This document shows, in pieces, positions 1 to 5,800 of a DNA stretch of 6,273 bases. Every line of letters begins with the position of its first letter. The stretch's first letter is position 1. The DNA is taken from contig JABMOJ010000492.1 in the NCBI GenBank assembly GCA_013204195.1, positions 1-6,273 on the forward strand. Reading direction: 5' to 3'. The notes beneath the pieces were generated by a model. It was not told where the DNA came from. It saw only the letters and a program-made list of their open reading frames with translations, and searched no databases. The stretch is from SAR86 cluster bacterium. GTDB lineage: Bacteria; Pseudomonadota; Gammaproteobacteria; Pseudomonadales; Azotimanducaceae. A program made the position numbers and the translations under genes.

Positions 1-159
1 CCGGCCAAGGGTCATGCAGCCTGTTTGACGGCTGCTGGAGAGCGTGTTTGGGCAAATACCGATAATGCGGCGCTGATCGAAGACATGACCCAGCGTGAGT
101 TCTGTGGTCTGGCGGCTCAGGTAGACAGTCATGGGGTATTCTCCCTGCTAGGTGCCTAG
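1..159 (+). CDS. C-terminal fragment of an unrecognised protein
   Basis: Frame 1 is open from the window edge to a TAG at 157-159, giving 52 residues that end in SHGVFSLLGA. The reading frame has the same base composition as the genes after it, and it stops 18 nt before a start codon with a strong Shine-Dalgarno site, which is the usual spacing inside an operon. This makes it very likely to be the 3' end of a real gene. I do not recognise the family. The visible part holds no membrane segment and no motif I can name, although it contains two cysteines (residues 8 and 35 of the fragment). Its function cannot be stated from this fragment. Because it precedes the YdjC-like gene so closely, it is probably co-transcribed with it. 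Confidence 0.7.
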   Translation, partial: PAKGHAACLTAAGERVWANTDNAALIEDMTQREFCGLAAQVDSHGVFSLLGA

Positions 160-162
160 GCC

Positions 163-169
163 AAAGGAG
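163..169 (+). promoter_or_regulatory. Shine-Dalgarno site of the YdjC-like gene
   Basis: AAAGGAG lies 8 nt before the ATG at 178. It fixes the start, because the only in-frame codons upstream run straight back to the TAG of the preceding gene at 157-159. Confidence 0.8.
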
Positions 170-177
170 TCGATCGC

Positions 178-1056
178 ATGAATGGTTTCCTCGCCAAGAT
201 GGGCTACGGGCCTGCTGACCGGGTGTTAATCACCCATATTGATGATTTAGGCTTTAGCCATGCCGCGAATGTGGCGGGCTTTGAGTGCCTGGATGTGGGG
301 GCCGCGAGTTGTGGTTCGATCCTGGTGAATGGTCCCTGGTTTCAGGAAGCTGTGGCCCGGGTTCAGGAGCAGCCGGCCTACGATGTGGGAATACATCTGA
401 CCTTGACCTGCGAATACCCGACATTTCGTTGGGCGGCGCTCAGTACCCGCGATCGGGCGTCTGGCTTGTTAGATGAACAAGGCTATCTGTGGCGCACGCG
501 AGAAGATGCGATTCGCCATGTGACGGTTGATGCTGCCAGAGCGGAAATGCGCGCGCAAATCGAAACAGCGTTGGCGACCGGCGTGCCCTTCACCCATATC
601 GATACCCATATGGGCAGCGTGGTGCATCCTAAATTTCTGGCAGATTACCTCGCGCTTGCAGAGGAATACAGGCTGGTTGCGTTCTTGCCGAATATGACGC
701 GAGCGACCCTGGCCGGCATTGATCGAGCGGCGATGGCAGATGACTATCTGCAGGTGCTGGAGAAGATTGACCGAGAGCAGGTGCCCACCCTGGATGAGAT
801 TTTGATTGAGACCTTGATCCCGCTCGACGACAAGTCGGCGTTTTATCGGCAGTTGATCGATGGTATCAAACCAGGCTTGAGCCATCTCCTGTTTCATCCG
901 GCTTGTATGAGCGAGGAACTGCTGGCCATCGATCATGAGCGACCTGGTTCAAGGCATGCGGACTATCTTGCCTGGCGCGACCCGGCGCTGAAGCAATATA
1001 TTCTCGATGCGGGCATCCATCTTATCGGCTATAAGGAGTTGCAAGCCCACTTGTGA
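178..1056 (+). CDS. YdjC/ChbG-family carbohydrate deacetylase-like protein
   Basis: This 292-residue protein belongs to the YdjC/ChbG family, metal-dependent hydrolases related to polysaccharide deacetylases; E. coli ChbG removes an acetyl group from chitooligosaccharides. What is seen: an N-terminal strand leading to the Asp pair D22-D23 (ITHIDDLGFS), a second metal-site His in GIHLTL (H73), and the family hallmark HIDTHMG with H140, D142 and H144. A further His-Pro (H240-P241) near the C-terminus is also typical. The D-H-H metal triad (D22 or D23, H73, H140) is therefore complete, which argues for an active enzyme. There is no signal peptide, so it should be cytosolic. At 292 residues it is somewhat longer than ChbG (about 250). 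No sugar transport or chitobiose genes are near; the downstream neighbour is a Nudix hydrolase 14 nt away. The substrate is therefore unknown, and N-acetyl sugar deacetylation is only the family default. Confidence 0.88.
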   Translation: MNGFLAKMGYGPADRVLITHIDDLGFSHAANVAGFECLDVGAASCGSILVNGPWFQEAVARVQEQPAYDVGIHLTLTCEYPTFRWAALSTRDRASGLLDEQGYLWRTREDAIRHVTVDAARAEMRAQIETALATGVPFTHIDTHMGSVVHPKFLADYLALAEEYRLVAFLPNMTRATLAGIDRAAMADDYLQVLEKIDREQVPTLDEILIETLIPLDDKSAFYRQLIDGIKPGLSHLLFHPACMSEELLAIDHERPGSRHADYLAWRDPALKQYILDAGIHLIGYKELQAHL

Positions 1057-1070
1057 GCGCTGCATAACCC

Positions 1071-1724
1071 ATGAACAACACTTCTACTGATGCTGCTGGC
1101 CTCAAACATCCGCCGCTGGCAGCGGATGTGGGGCTGATTCGAGCTTATTTTGCCGCTGCCATGGCGCAGGTCGGCCAGCCTGAGTTGCGCAATCCCCATG
1201 TCGAGGAGCGTGTTTCTGAAGGGGTTCGTCAGAGAGCAAAGCCCTCGGCGGTTTTGTTGCCCATTATTAATCATGCTGCGGGTCCGACTCTACTCGTGAC
1301 CCGGCGCCAGGCACAGATTCGATTCGCGGGGCATATCTGTTTCCCCGGTGGTCGAGTTGATGCCGTCGATGAGTCCTTGGTTGAGACTGCGTTGCGCGAG
1401 ACTCGCGAAGAAATCGATCTGGCCACAGCGGACATTGAGGTGTTGGGGGTTCTTGGCGATTACTACACTCAGGCGGGATATCGGATTACCCCCGTGGTGG
1501 GCTTGATTCAGCCGCCTTATCAGGTGTTGGCAAATCCGCAGGAAGTGGCAGAAATCTATGAGGTGTCGCTGGCGCGGGCGCTGGACAGCGCGAACTACGC
1601 GTTAACCTGGCATCGACCAGAGCGAGCACACTACTCTTTCACCGAAGGCGAGGTTCGAATTGCGGGCCCGACCGTCTCGCTGATGATCGGCTTTTACGAG
1701 GCCTTGCTGGGTTTTAGCGCCTAA
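1071..1724 (+). CDS. Nudix hydrolase, CoA pyrophosphatase (NudL/NUDT7-8) group
   Basis: This 217-residue protein is a Nudix hydrolase, most like the group that splits coenzyme A or acyl-CoA into 3',5'-ADP and (acyl-)phosphopantetheine. What is seen: a strand with LLVTRR (74-79), then R84, G87 and FPGG (91-94), which resembles the NuCoA signature although the R-to-G spacing is one residue shorter than in E. coli NudL. The Nudix core follows as RETREE (109-114), with E110, E113 and E114 expected to bind Mg2+. The position after the core that is usually Gly is D116. The C-terminal HYSFTEGEVRIAGPT segment matches the end of the family fold. E. coli NudL is about 190 residues; the extra length here is at the N-terminus. 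The ATG at 1071 is the first possible start because a TAA lies directly upstream in frame (1065-1067). No good Shine-Dalgarno site precedes it, so coupling to the YdjC-like gene 14 nt upstream is plausible. Assignment to the Nudix family is firm; CoA as substrate is inference. Confidence 0.85.
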   Translation: MNNTSTDAAGLKHPPLAADVGLIRAYFAAAMAQVGQPELRNPHVEERVSEGVRQRAKPSAVLLPIINHAAGPTLLVTRRQAQIRFAGHICFPGGRVDAVDESLVETALRETREEIDLATADIEVLGVLGDYYTQAGYRITPVVGLIQPPYQVLANPQEVAEIYEVSLARALDSANYALTWHRPERAHYSFTEGEVRIAGPTVSLMIGFYEALLGFSA

Positions 1725-1808
1725 GTCTGAAGCCTTCAGTGGCTCATGGCGCACAGCCCACGACGAGGTCAGCCTATGATGAGGCTAAGGGGCGTTATCG
1801 ATAATAAC

Positions 1809-1860
1809 TGCTGATGTGGTGCTGAGGTGGTGCTGATTAGTCGTGCTGATTAGTCGTGCT
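1809..1860. repeat. Short degenerate tandem repeat based on TGCTGA
   Basis: Four units start with TGCTGA one after another: two 11-nt units (1809-1819 and 1820-1830, differing at one base) and two identical 13-nt units TGCTGATTAGTCG (1831-1843 and 1844-1856), followed by a partial TGCT (1857-1860). The last 13-nt unit contains the stop codon and final Asp codon of the MerC-type gene on the other strand. Adding or losing 13-nt copies would not change that protein, because the gene-proximal copy always supplies the same stop. The rest of the convergent gap (1725-1808) holds only weak 5-bp hairpins and the palindrome TTATCGATAA at 1795-1804; no T-tract terminator is visible. Confidence 0.8.
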
Positions 1861-2275
1861 GGCAGTCAACGGTGCGGCAACAACGGAAGTTCTGGATATG
1901 CGCCAGGGCGAGGACCAGGCCGCCGAGGGTGGTGACAATACGCTCGCCTTGATAGCCAAAGACGTCGTGGCCGAACAGGGCAGTGAAGGTTAAAACGCTC
2001 AAGCCAATGGTGCCCAGGACTAGGGTCAGGCGGTCTTTATGTTTGCGACAGCCGATGGTCAGGGCGATTAGGCTGGTGGGGAGAATCAGCAGCAGCATGA
2101 CCAGATGGAATTGTTGCTCATCCAGTAGGCTGCCCTGAACGATGGGAAATACGGTCACTAACAGCGGCAACACCAGGCAATGGACCATGCAAGTGCCGGA
2201 AAGAATGACAGCCATACCGTCAAGCCAGCGCTCGCGGCTTTGGGGTTCTGTTGAATGTTTGGTTTCATCGCTCAT
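1850..2275 (-). CDS. MerC-domain small membrane protein
   Basis: This 141-residue protein has the MerC fold: four predicted membrane helices at about residues 20-45, 56-75, 84-101 and 112-128. MerC of mercury operons carries Hg2+ across the inner membrane, and stand-alone MerC-domain proteins of unknown metal role are common. Possible metal ligands seen: C29, H32 and C33 in the first helix (GTCMVHCLVLP), C76 at the end of helix 2 (GCRKHK), H126 and N129 (AHIQN), and a tail with C132, C133, C138 and H140. No merR, merT, merP or merA is in the window, so mercury resistance itself is not supported; a role in metal transport or homeostasis is inference. An ATG at 2384-2386 would add 37 residues, but they look unlike the family and would overlap the ribosome binding site of the divergent gene. 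I chose ATG 2273-2275 because MSDETK leads directly into the domain and the length then matches MerC. No Shine-Dalgarno site is present. Confidence 0.85.
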   Translation of the reverse strand: MSDETKHSTEPQSRERWLDGMAVILSGTCMVHCLVLPLLVTVFPIVQGSLLDEQQFHLVMLLLILPTSLIALTIGCRKHKDRLTLVLGTIGLSVLTFTALFGHDVFGYQGERIVTTLGGLVLALAHIQNFRCCRTVDCQHD

Positions 2276-2285
2276 AAGGGCGCAG

Positions 2286-2294
2286 TTTATACCA
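2286..2294 (-). promoter_or_regulatory. Extended -10 promoter element for the MerC-type gene
   Basis: Read on the - strand, TGGTATAAA fits the extended -10 pattern TGnTATAAT with one mismatch in the hexamer (2291 to 2286). No good -35 is visible, as expected for an extended -10. Transcription would begin near 2279, only about 4 nt before the chosen ATG, so the mRNA would be nearly leaderless. Confidence 0.5.
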
Positions 2295-2330
2295 CAATGC
2301 CGGTACAATAACCCAGTAATTCGTAAGGTA

Positions 2331-2370
2331 TCGCAGATCAAAGTGCGACAAACCAGTGATGTTATGTCGC
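2331..2370. promoter_or_regulatory. Overlapping inverted repeats, candidate operator
   Basis: Two perfect inverted repeats share an arm. TCGCA (2331-2335) pairs with TGCGA (2344-2348) across 8 nt, and GCGACA (2345-2350) pairs with TGTCGC (2365-2370) across 14 nt, with arm centres 20 bp apart (about two helix turns). The right arm ends 3 nt before the TATAAT box of the VOC gene and the arms flank the place where its -35 should be, so a bound regulator would cover that promoter. No regulator gene is in the window. The arms are short and could arise by chance. Confidence 0.35.
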
Positions 2371-2373
2371 CTT

Positions 2374-2379
2374 TATAAT
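2374..2379 (+). promoter_or_regulatory. -10 box (TATAAT) of the VOC gene
   Basis: A perfect TATAAT sits 20 nt before the GTG start. Transcription would begin near 2386, just ahead of the Shine-Dalgarno site. No recognisable -35 hexamer lies 16-19 nt upstream, so the promoter may need an activator. Confidence 0.5.
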
Positions 2380-2386
2380 TTTCCAT

Positions 2387-2393
2387 TTGGAGG
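2387..2393 (+). promoter_or_regulatory. Shine-Dalgarno site of the VOC gene
   Basis: TTGGAGG lies 6 nt before the GTG at 2400-2402 and is what supports this non-ATG start; the following codons lead directly into the first beta strand of the fold. Confidence 0.75.
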
Positions 2394-2399
2394 TTCAGT

Positions 2400-2879
2400 G
2401 TGGCGAAAATTCAAGGACTCGACCATGCGGCTTATCGTTGCCGTGATTCCGAACAGACCCGGCAATTCTATGAAGACTTCCTCGGTTTGCCCCTGGTTGA
2501 GGCCTTTGAAATTGATCTGACTCAGACGGGTCGTGCGACGGGTGTTCTGCACAGCTTTTACCAAATGCAAGATGGCGCCTGTATCGCCTTCTTTGAAGAT
2601 CCTGAGCAACCCTTTGACTTCAAGCCACAGCACGACTTCGACTTGCACCTGGCGCTCGCCGTGGATCATGAGACCTTGCATGCCATGTTCCAGAAAGGCC
2701 GTCAGTCTGGCATCGACACCCGTGGCATTGCCGATCATGGTTTTATCCACTCAATCTATTTTCGTGATCCCAACGGTTATGTGGTGGAGTTGGCGGCTCG
2801 GACCGATACCGGTATGGCCGGGGCGGTGGCCGCCCATGAGGCATTGACTGCCTGGCAAGTTAAGCGTTCTGTGAGTTAA
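2400..2879 (+). CDS. VOC-superfamily (glyoxalase/dioxygenase fold) metalloprotein
   Basis: This 159-residue protein has the paired beta-alpha-beta-beta-beta modules of the vicinal oxygen chelate superfamily, which includes glyoxalase I, extradiol dioxygenases and fosfomycin/bleomycin resistance proteins. The four usual metal-ligand positions are all filled: H9 (GLDHAAYRC), E66 (IAFFED), H83 (DLHLALAV) and E130 in the closing strand (DPNGYVVEL). The spacings (57 and 47 residues) are close to those of E. coli glyoxalase I (51 and 48), so a metal-dependent enzyme is likely. H117 and Y120 in IHSIYFRDPNG also resemble the extradiol dioxygenase active-site region. The actual reaction cannot be chosen between glyoxalase-like lyase and ring-cleaving dioxygenase from sequence alone. 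It starts with GTG, has its own TATAAT box and is divergent from the MerC-type gene, with which it may share control. It has no signal peptide and is presumably cytosolic. Confidence 0.85.
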   Translation: MAKIQGLDHAAYRCRDSEQTRQFYEDFLGLPLVEAFEIDLTQTGRATGVLHSFYQMQDGACIAFFEDPEQPFDFKPQHDFDLHLALAVDHETLHAMFQKGRQSGIDTRGIADHGFIHSIYFRDPNGYVVELAARTDTGMAGAVAAHEALTAWQVKRSVS

Positions 2880-2945
2880 GGCTGTAGAGGTTTGCCAGCG
2901 GCATTTTAAAAGCCATTCCAGGGTTTATTGTTGGTCATTCTTGCC

Positions 2946-2951
2946 TATAAT
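2946..2951 (+). promoter_or_regulatory. -10 box (TATAAT) of the phosphate-uptake genes
   Basis: A perfect TATAAT lies 27 nt before the ATG at 2979, with a poor -35 (TTTATT at 2924-2929, spacer 16). Transcription would begin near 2958. The gap 2880-2978 shows no clear terminator for the VOC gene and no convincing pair of Pho-box repeats. Confidence 0.5.
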
Positions 2952-2978
2952 GCCTAGCAACTTATTCCGGATAACGTT

Positions 2979-3659
2979 ATGGCTATTAGTCCGCTATTTA
3001 ATCAATTGTTTTCGCGAAGCCCCGTCGCGCCTATGCAGGAGCACATGAAGGTCGCAGCGCAAGCCGCGACCGAGGTGCAAGGCTATATGGCCGCAGTAAT
3101 CGCGGGCGATTGGGATCAGGCAACCACTCTGGGTGCGCATATCAATGACCTTGAGGATGAAGCCGATGATATCAAGCGCAAGATTCGCTTAAGCCTGCCG
3201 CGCAGCCTGTTTATGCCCGTCTCACGCTCTGACCTGCTTGAACTGCTCCAGGCCCAAGACAGGATCGCGAACCTGGCGAAGCATATTGTCGGACTGACAT
3301 CCAGTCGGCGGATGGCCATTCCTGCCGCGCTGGCCCCTGCCATGACGGCGCTGGTTGAAGCCGCGGTAAAACCCGCGAATGTCGCACTGGAAGCGCTCAA
3401 TGAGTTGGATGAGCTGATTACCACCGGCTTCAGTGGCAAGGAAGTGGAGTTGGTGTCAGCCATGATTGCTCGTCTAGATGCGGTTGAGCATGCGGCAGAT
3501 ATCAAAGAGGCTGAGTTGACCCGGCTGCTGTACAGTCTAGAGAAAAGCCTGGATCCCGTTGATGTCATGTTTTTATACCGTCTTATCGAATGGATCGGCG
3601 ATTTAGCCGATAAATCTCAGACCGTGGGCAATCGAATGCTATATCTCATCGCGCGCTAA
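2979..3659 (+). CDS. PhoU-like Pit accessory protein (DUF47, TIGR00153 family)
   Basis: This 226-residue, largely helical, soluble protein belongs to the DUF47/TIGR00153 family of PhoU-like proteins, which are usually encoded directly before a PiT transporter and thought to modulate it (the pap-pit or orfA-pit pairing of rhizobia). What is seen: two similar helical halves, each with acidic clusters of the PhoU E(D)xxxD type that bind metal ions: E59-D60-E61 with D63-D64 (NDLEDEADDIKRKI) in the first half, and E170 with D174 plus E204, D208 and D211 (LIEWIGDLADKSQ) in the second. LPRSLFMPVSR (73-83) is the conserved link after the first helices. Length matches the family (about 215-230). It starts at an ATG after a weak GGAT site and stops 49 nt before the transporter gene. 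A role in controlling phosphate flux through the neighbour is inference from family and context. Confidence 0.9.
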   Translation: MAISPLFNQLFSRSPVAPMQEHMKVAAQAATEVQGYMAAVIAGDWDQATTLGAHINDLEDEADDIKRKIRLSLPRSLFMPVSRSDLLELLQAQDRIANLAKHIVGLTSSRRMAIPAALAPAMTALVEAAVKPANVALEALNELDELITTGFSGKEVELVSAMIARLDAVEHAADIKEAELTRLLYSLEKSLDPVDVMFLYRLIEWIGDLADKSQTVGNRMLYLIAR

Positions 3660-3708
3660 CTATCGCCGCTTAGAAACCGTATTAACATGAATTATCAGGT
3701 GTGATCCT

Positions 3709-4977
3709 ATGGGCGTAATAGAAGATTACGGCAGTACGCTGCTGCTGCTAGCAATAATATTTGGCTTTTTTATGGCCTGGGGCGTGGGTGCCAATGATGT
3801 GGCCAATGCCATGGGGACCTCGGTGGGCTCAAAGGCGATCACCATCAAACAAGCCATTATTATCGCGATGGTGTTCGAGTTTGCCGGTGCCTATCTTGCC
3901 GGCGGTGAGGTGACCTCGACTATTCGTAAAGGTATTATCGATCCAGGGCTGCTGGCGACAGACCCAGAGTTGTTGGTCTATGGGATGATGGCGTCATTGC
4001 TGGCGGCGGGCACCTGGCTGCTGATTGCCTCTGCTTACGGTTGGCCAGTTTCGACAACGCACACGATTGTTGGCGCGATCGTTGGTTTCGCCTCGGTGGG
4101 CATATCCACTGATGCCGTTCAATGGGGCAAGGTGGGTGAAATCGTTTCCAGTTGGGTGGTCTCGCCGGTGATCGCTGGCACCTTTGCCTTCGTGATTTCC
4201 TTGAGCATTCGTCGTTTTATATTCGGCGCCCCTGACGCTTTCGTGGCGGCCAAGCGTTATTTACCCATTTATGTGTTCTTTGTCGGCTATATGATATCCA
4301 TGGTGACGCTCACCAAAGGGTTGAAACATGTGGGCCTACATATCAGCTTCGAAGAGTCCCTGGTCTACTCCGCTGGCGTGGCATTGCTGATCGTCGGGTT
4401 GGGTGTTTTTGGGCTTTCGCGCGTCAAACGTGTTGCGAAGTCTGATCAGTTGGATCTGGTCAACGTCGAGAAAATTTTTGCGGTTATGATGCTGTTTACA
4501 GCTTGTGCTATGGCCTTTGCTCATGGTTCAAATGATGTCGCGAATGCGATAGGTCCGCTGGCTGCGGTCAATAGTATTATTGAAAGTGGTGGCGTGGTGG
4601 GGGCCAAGTCGGCAACCCCCAGCTGGATTCTGTTGCTGGGTGGCGGTGGTATTGTCGCCGGCTTGGCACTTTATGGCTACCGCGTGATACAGACCATTGG
4701 CACGCATATTACGGAGCTAACCCCCAGTAGCGGCTTTGCCGCAGAACTTGCCGCTGCGGCAACGGTGGTGGTTGCCTCAGGTGCGAGCTTACCGATATCG
4801 ACGACCCATACCCTGGTGGGGGCGGTGTTAGGCGTCGGACTGGCCCGTGGTATTTCAGCGTTGAACCTGCGCGTTGTCGGGACAATTTTTGTTTCCTGGC
4901 TGGTGACCCTGCCCGCCGGCGCTGGCCTGTCGATTTTGTTTTTCTATTTGTTCAAGGGGATCTTCGGGACCGGCTAA
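3709..4977 (+). CDS. pit: PiT-family inorganic phosphate transporter
   Basis: This 422-residue inner-membrane protein is a PiT (Pho-4) family symporter that takes up inorganic phosphate driven by H+ or Na+. It has about ten or more hydrophobic helices arranged as two related halves. Each half carries the signature pair: GANDVANAMG (27-37) with STTHTIVG (115-122) in the first, and HGSNDVANAIG (272-282) with STTHTLVG (364-371) in the second. The text around these sites (ETxG-like EFAGAYLAGGEV, TIRKGIID, RVIQTIG, LTPSSGF) resembles animal PiT1 and fungal Pho89 far more than E. coli PitA, whose motifs differ and which is about 500 residues long. This points to the shorter, possibly Na+-coupled subgroup, but the coupling ion is inference. 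AGGTG at 3697-3701 serves as the ribosome site 7 nt before the ATG. The 49-nt gap from the PhoU-like gene shows no promoter, so the two form one operon. Confidence 0.95.
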   Translation: MGVIEDYGSTLLLLAIIFGFFMAWGVGANDVANAMGTSVGSKAITIKQAIIIAMVFEFAGAYLAGGEVTSTIRKGIIDPGLLATDPELLVYGMMASLLAAGTWLLIASAYGWPVSTTHTIVGAIVGFASVGISTDAVQWGKVGEIVSSWVVSPVIAGTFAFVISLSIRRFIFGAPDAFVAAKRYLPIYVFFVGYMISMVTLTKGLKHVGLHISFEESLVYSAGVALLIVGLGVFGLSRVKRVAKSDQLDLVNVEKIFAVMMLFTACAMAFAHGSNDVANAIGPLAAVNSIIESGGVVGAKSATPSWILLLGGGGIVAGLALYGYRVIQTIGTHITELTPSSGFAAELAAAATVVVASGASLPISTTHTLVGAVLGVGLARGISALNLRVVGTIFVSWLVTLPAGAGLSILFFYLFKGIFGTG

Positions 4978-5029
4978 TCAAAACCGATACCGGGGTGCGG
5001 AGTTCTTCACACTGTAGTCGATCACCGAC

Positions 5030-5034
5030 AGAGG
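5030..5034 (+). promoter_or_regulatory. Shine-Dalgarno site of the SDR gene
   Basis: AGAGG lies 6 nt before the ATG at 5041. The rest of the gap after the transporter (4978-5029) holds no clear promoter and no hairpin followed by a T-run, so read-through from the phosphate genes cannot be excluded. Confidence 0.6.
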
Positions 5035-5040
5035 CATCTT

Positions 5041-5742
5041 ATGTTCGCTAACAAGACTGTGATTGTAACCGGCGGTGCCGGTGCGCTAGGCCGTGAAGTC
5101 GTCCGCTGGTTCAGCGCTCGTGGTGCCCAAGTGGGCGTTCTGGATATCAGTGCTGAGGTCCTTCACGAGGCTTTTCCCGCTGTTGACGAGAATCTCTGTC
5201 TGGTCAGTTGTGACCTGACCCAGCGTGGCAGTTGCGCCGAGGCCGTGGCAACAATCCAGGCTCGATTCGGCGCAGTGGATATTTTATGTAACACCGCTGG
5301 CGGTTTCCTGATGGGTGATCCGGTCCACAATACCTCCGATGAAACCTGGAATTTTTTGTTCGACCTTAATGCCCGCTCGATTCTGAATATGAGTGCGGCG
5401 GTAGTGCCGGCCATGTTAGCCGGTGGCGCTGGCAAAGTGGTTAATGTGGCCGCGCGAGCAGCACTGGGTGGTGGGGCAATGATGGGGGCTTATACTGCCT
5501 CCAAGGCCGCTGTTTTGCGACTCACGGAAAGCATGGCGCAGGAACTGCGTGGCCATAACATTAACGTCAATTGCGTGTTGCCAAGCTTGATTGATACACC
5601 GCGAAACCGTCAGGACATGCCTGGTGCAGATTATTCTCAATGGGTCACGCCGGCTGAAATTGCCAGCGTTATTGGTTTCCTCGCATCGCCAGATGCCGGC
5701 GCCGTGCATGGTGCAGGTATTCCTGTCGATGGCTTGAGTTAA
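5041..5742 (+). CDS. Short-chain dehydrogenase/reductase lacking the catalytic Ser
   Basis: This 233-residue protein is a classical-type SDR with a Rossmann fold. What is seen: the nucleotide motif TGGAGALG (10-17), D35 at the end of strand 2 (VGVLDIS), which favours NAD(H) over NADP(H), D58 in CDLT for the adenine ring, and NTAG (84-87, normally NNAG). The catalytic residues N110, Y151 and K155 (YTASK) are present. The expected Ser 13 residues before the Tyr is Ala (A138, in NVAARAAL). That segment looks like an intact subgroup feature rather than damage, since the frame and fold are otherwise complete. The loop PSLIDTPRNR after strand 6 and the C-terminal GAGIPVDGLS are typical. Activity as a dehydrogenase or reductase is likely but altered chemistry is possible; the substrate is unknown. 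The following crotonase gene (58 nt downstream) suggests acyl-CoA or related metabolism. Confidence 0.88.
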   Translation: MFANKTVIVTGGAGALGREVVRWFSARGAQVGVLDISAEVLHEAFPAVDENLCLVSCDLTQRGSCAEAVATIQARFGAVDILCNTAGGFLMGDPVHNTSDETWNFLFDLNARSILNMSAAVVPAMLAGGAGKVVNVAARAALGGGAMMGAYTASKAAVLRLTESMAQELRGHNINVNCVLPSLIDTPRNRQDMPGADYSQWVTPAEIASVIGFLASPDAGAVHGAGIPVDGLS

Positions 5743-5785
5743 CACATCAAGCACCTGGGTGCCGTGAGTTTACAATTCTTGATGC

Positions 5786-5792
5786 AAAGGAG
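5786..5792 (+). promoter_or_regulatory. Shine-Dalgarno site of the crotonase gene
   Basis: AAAGGAG lies 8 nt before the ATG at 5801, a near-perfect match at ideal spacing, and fixes the start of this edge-truncated gene. Confidence 0.8.
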
Positions 5793-5800
5793 ATAAGCGC

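Noticed and set aside
1727..1808. Rho-independent terminator between the Nudix and MerC-type genes
   Set aside because: CTGAA/TTCAG (1727-1739), AGCCT/AGGCT (1771-1786) and TTATCGATAA (1795-1804) form only short stems and none is followed by a T-run on either strand.
2276..2386. Longer start for the MerC-type protein at the ATG 2384-2386
   Set aside because: The extra 37 residues do not resemble the family, the start codon lies beside the ribosome site of the divergent gene, and the shorter form has the usual MerC length.
2890..2930. Terminator after the VOC gene
   Set aside because: GGCATTTTAAAAGCC looks symmetrical but pairs only at its three outer bases; there is no GC-rich stem with a T-tract.
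2929..2951. Pho box (PhoB site) before the phosphate genes
   Set aside because: TGGTCAT resembles one CTGTCAT half-site, but no second half-site occurs 10-11 nt later.
3116..3568. Long antisense open frame (150 codons) opposite the PhoU-like gene
   Set aside because: It has a Ser/Ala-rich low-complexity translation, as expected for the reverse complement of a GC-biased gene, and lies wholly within a well-supported gene.
5771..5776. Promoter (TACAAT) between the SDR and crotonase genes
   Set aside because: There is no -35 at a usable distance and the gap is short, so co-transcription with the SDR gene is simpler.
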